Shown one piece after another: positions 8,645 to 10,062 of a stretch of DNA of 10,062 bases (its first letter is position 1; each line of letters opens with the position of its first letter). The notes beneath the pieces are model-generated. The model was given only the letters and a program-made list of their open reading frames with translations. It was not told the DNA's origin and did no database searches. Source of the stretch: Betaproteobacteria bacterium (lineage in GTDB: Bacteria > Pseudomonadota > Gammaproteobacteria > Burkholderiales > SG8-39); contig JAOUGZ010000065.1 of NCBI GenBank assembly GCA_029865405.1, positions 1 through 10,062 of the forward strand, read 5' to 3'. A program made the position numbers and the translations under genes.

Positions 8645-9364
8645 CTATCCGCCCTTGGCGTCCGCCAGGCGGAGCGCAAAACCGTTGGGATAGCGCAGGT
8701 CGACGTACTCGTGCTTTCTCGGCATGCGCGCAAGGGTGTGCGGATAGGCCACGACCAGGCGCGCCAGGCGCGCCTCCACCGGATCGTTCGGCGCATCGCG
8801 CCCGAGCTCGATGGCGAGCCCGTCGCCGAGGCGCAGGCGCCACGCATAGCGCGGCGAAAGCGTCAGGCGCTCGGGCGCGGCGGCCAGCGGCGCCAGGATT
8901 TCGCCAAAATGGCGGTAGCGGCGCGCGACCTCGCCCTCGCTGCCGGCGGGCCCCGCGAAGTGCGGCAGCACCGCCACGCTCGTACCGGCAAAGCGTTCGC
9001 CCTGGACGTTCACCAGACCGCCTTCGGCCCAGCGCGCGAGCGCGACGTGTTCCTCGAGCGTCGCTTCGAGACGGTCGGGCCATACGCGACGCACCTCGAC
9101 GCGGCGCACCCAGGGCAGGCCTTCGAGCGCCGCGCGTACCTGCGCCAGGTCCACGGCGAAGAAGTTCCCGCCCACCCGCCCCTGCGCCGCTTTCTCGATC
9201 TCGGCGCGCGAGGTGTGCGCCAGCGCGCCGCGCACGGTCATCTCGCGCAAAGGAAACATCGCAGAACGCAGCAGCAACTGCATTGCCGCTACCGCGAACA
9301 CCATGAGAGCGAGCGCGGTCAGCGCGCCGGCGGCGGCATTGAGCAGGCGCGGGTTATCCCACAT
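8645..9364 (-). CDS. ftsQ: Cell division protein FtsQ
   Basis: FtsQ is a bitopic inner-membrane protein that joins FtsB and FtsL and connects early and late divisome parts in the periplasm. The 239-residue product has a short cytoplasmic N-terminus, one membrane helix (about 11-33), a POTRA domain (about 38-106, beginning FPLREMTVRG and including LPWVRRVEVRRVWPDRL) and the beta domain up to the typical end VDLRYPNGFAL (221-231). The cytoplasmic tail is very short (about 10 residues), shorter than in E. coli. The ATG at 9364 has GGAGG (9371-9375) 6 nt upstream and overlaps the end of ddl by 11 nt, a usual sign of coupled translation. The stop at 8645 is 3 nt from ftsA. Confidence 0.95.
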   Translation of the reverse strand: MWDNPRLLNAAAGALTALALMVFAVAAMQLLLRSAMFPLREMTVRGALAHTSRAEIEKAAQGRVGGNFFAVDLAQVRAALEGLPWVRRVEVRRVWPDRLEATLEEHVALARWAEGGLVNVQGERFAGTSVAVLPHFAGPAGSEGEVARRYRHFGEILAPLAAAPERLTLSPRYAWRLRLGDGLAIELGRDAPNDPVEARLARLVVAYPHTLARMPRKHEYVDLRYPNGFALRLADAKGG

Positions 9365-10062
9365 GCGCGCCCTCCAGGACCTTCAGGCACAGGTCCGCGT
9401 ACGTCATGCCCACGGCGCGTGCCGCGATCGGCACCAGGCTGTGTCCGGTCATGCCGGGCGAGGTGTTGACCTCGAGCAGCCAGGGCTTGGCGGCCTTGTC
9501 GAGCATGAAGTCGACGCGCCCCCAGCCAGTGCAGCCCAGCAGCTGGAACGCCTTGAGCGACAGCGCCTTGAAAGCTGCTTCCTGCTCCGGCGGCAGACCG
9601 CAGGGGCACAGGTACTTCGTGTCGTCGGTGAAGTACTTGTGCTGGTAGTCGTAGTTGCCCTCGGGCGCTTCGATGCGGATCAGCGGCAGCACCGTCTCGC
9701 CGAGAATGCCGGCGGTGTACTCGGGCCCGTCGACGAAGCTTTCGGCGAGCGCCGTATCGCGGTACTTGTTCGCGGCGAGCTCGTAGGCCGCCGGCAGCTG
9801 TGCAGCGGTGGTGACTTTCGTCAGGCCGAGCGTCGAACCCTCGTTCGCCGGCTTGACGATCAGGGGCAGGCCAAGGTCCGTCGCCACGGCGTCCCAGTCG
9901 TCGTGCGCGCCGAGGATGCGATAGCGCGGCGTCGGCAGGCCGCCCGCCAGCCAGATCATCTTGGTGCGCCACTTGTCCAGGGCGAGGGCGGAGCCCAGCA
10001 CGCCACTCCCGGTGTAGGGAATGCCCATCACCTCCAGCGCGCCCTGCACCGTGCCATCCTCG
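9354..10062 (-). CDS. ddl: D-alanine:D-alanine ligase (5' end of gene outside window)
   Basis: Ddl joins two D-alanines with ATP to make the dipeptide used in peptidoglycan precursors (ATP-grasp fold). The C-terminal 235 residues are visible (codons from 10061 down), so roughly the first quarter is missing. The visible part starts EDGTVQG, followed by GIPYTGSG (13-20 of the visible part), VKPANEGST (69-77, ATP-binding region) and NYDYQHKY (136-143, mobile lid region). The metal ligands are D184, E197 and N199 in RVDFML and LLEVNTSPG. The TAA stop at 9354 lies inside ftsQ (11-nt overlap). Position next to ftsQ is that of ddlB in the dcw cluster; the B subtype is assigned from this context. The true start codon cannot be seen. 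Confidence 0.96.
   Translation of the reverse strand, partial: EDGTVQGALEVMGIPYTGSGVLGSALALDKWRTKMIWLAGGLPTPRYRILGAHDDWDAVATDLGLPLIVKPANEGSTLGLTKVTTAAQLPAAYELAANKYRDTALAESFVDGPEYTAGILGETVLPLIRIEAPEGNYDYQHKYFTDDTKYLCPCGLPPEQEAAFKALSLKAFQLLGCTGWGRVDFMLDKAAKPWLLEVNTSPGMTGHSLVPIAARAVGMTYADLCLKVLEGAHVG

Noticed and set aside
7379..9469. Plus-strand open frame of 696 codons antisense to ftsA/ftsQ, and the minus-strand frame 7365-9083
   Set aside because: Composition is that of a frame shadow (His/Arg/Ala-rich, no folds or motifs); ftsA and ftsQ are complete and canonical in the correct frame.

Overview
The window is a GC-rich chromosomal segment of a Gram-negative proteobacterium, most likely a betaproteobacterium (inference from gene order and protein style; the gammaproteobacterium Pseudomonas aeruginosa shares much of the order). 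It carries the distal end of the dcw (division and cell wall) cluster followed by the lpxC / dciA / M23 peptidase / secA / argJ block. All genes are on the minus strand except dciA. No phage, insertion sequence, CRISPR, tRNA or rRNA signal was seen. No stretch over 300 bases lacks a gene.

Layout in the direction of transcription (right to left): ddl (D-alanine:D-alanine ligase, N-terminus outside the window), ftsQ, ftsA and ftsZ are packed with gaps or overlaps of -11 to +31 nt. A 104-nt gap follows, holding a 17-bp hairpin and an extended -10 promoter candidate. Next come lpxC (first committed step of lipid A synthesis) and a 61-codon membrane-protein ORF. That ORF starts on the codon directly after the lpxC stop and in the same frame. 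On the plus strand, dciA (DUF721, helicase loading) converges on this ORF with a 74-nt 3' overlap and diverges from a membrane-anchored M23 (LytM) endopeptidase gene. After the M23 gene, a second hairpin and extended -10 element precede secA. argJ (arginine biosynthesis, C-terminus outside the window) follows secA after 4 nt.

The genes are mostly essential housekeeping. Ddl and the M23 enzyme act on peptidoglycan, FtsQ/FtsA/FtsZ build the divisome, LpxC sets lipopolysaccharide output, SecA drives export, DciA serves replication, and ArgJ serves arginine synthesis.

I do not see a new multi-gene system. The items most worth a second look are the in-frame LpxC-TAG-membrane-anchor arrangement, the repeated hairpin plus TGCTARAAT layout at two operon boundaries, and the codon-use shift and antisense tail overlap in dciA.
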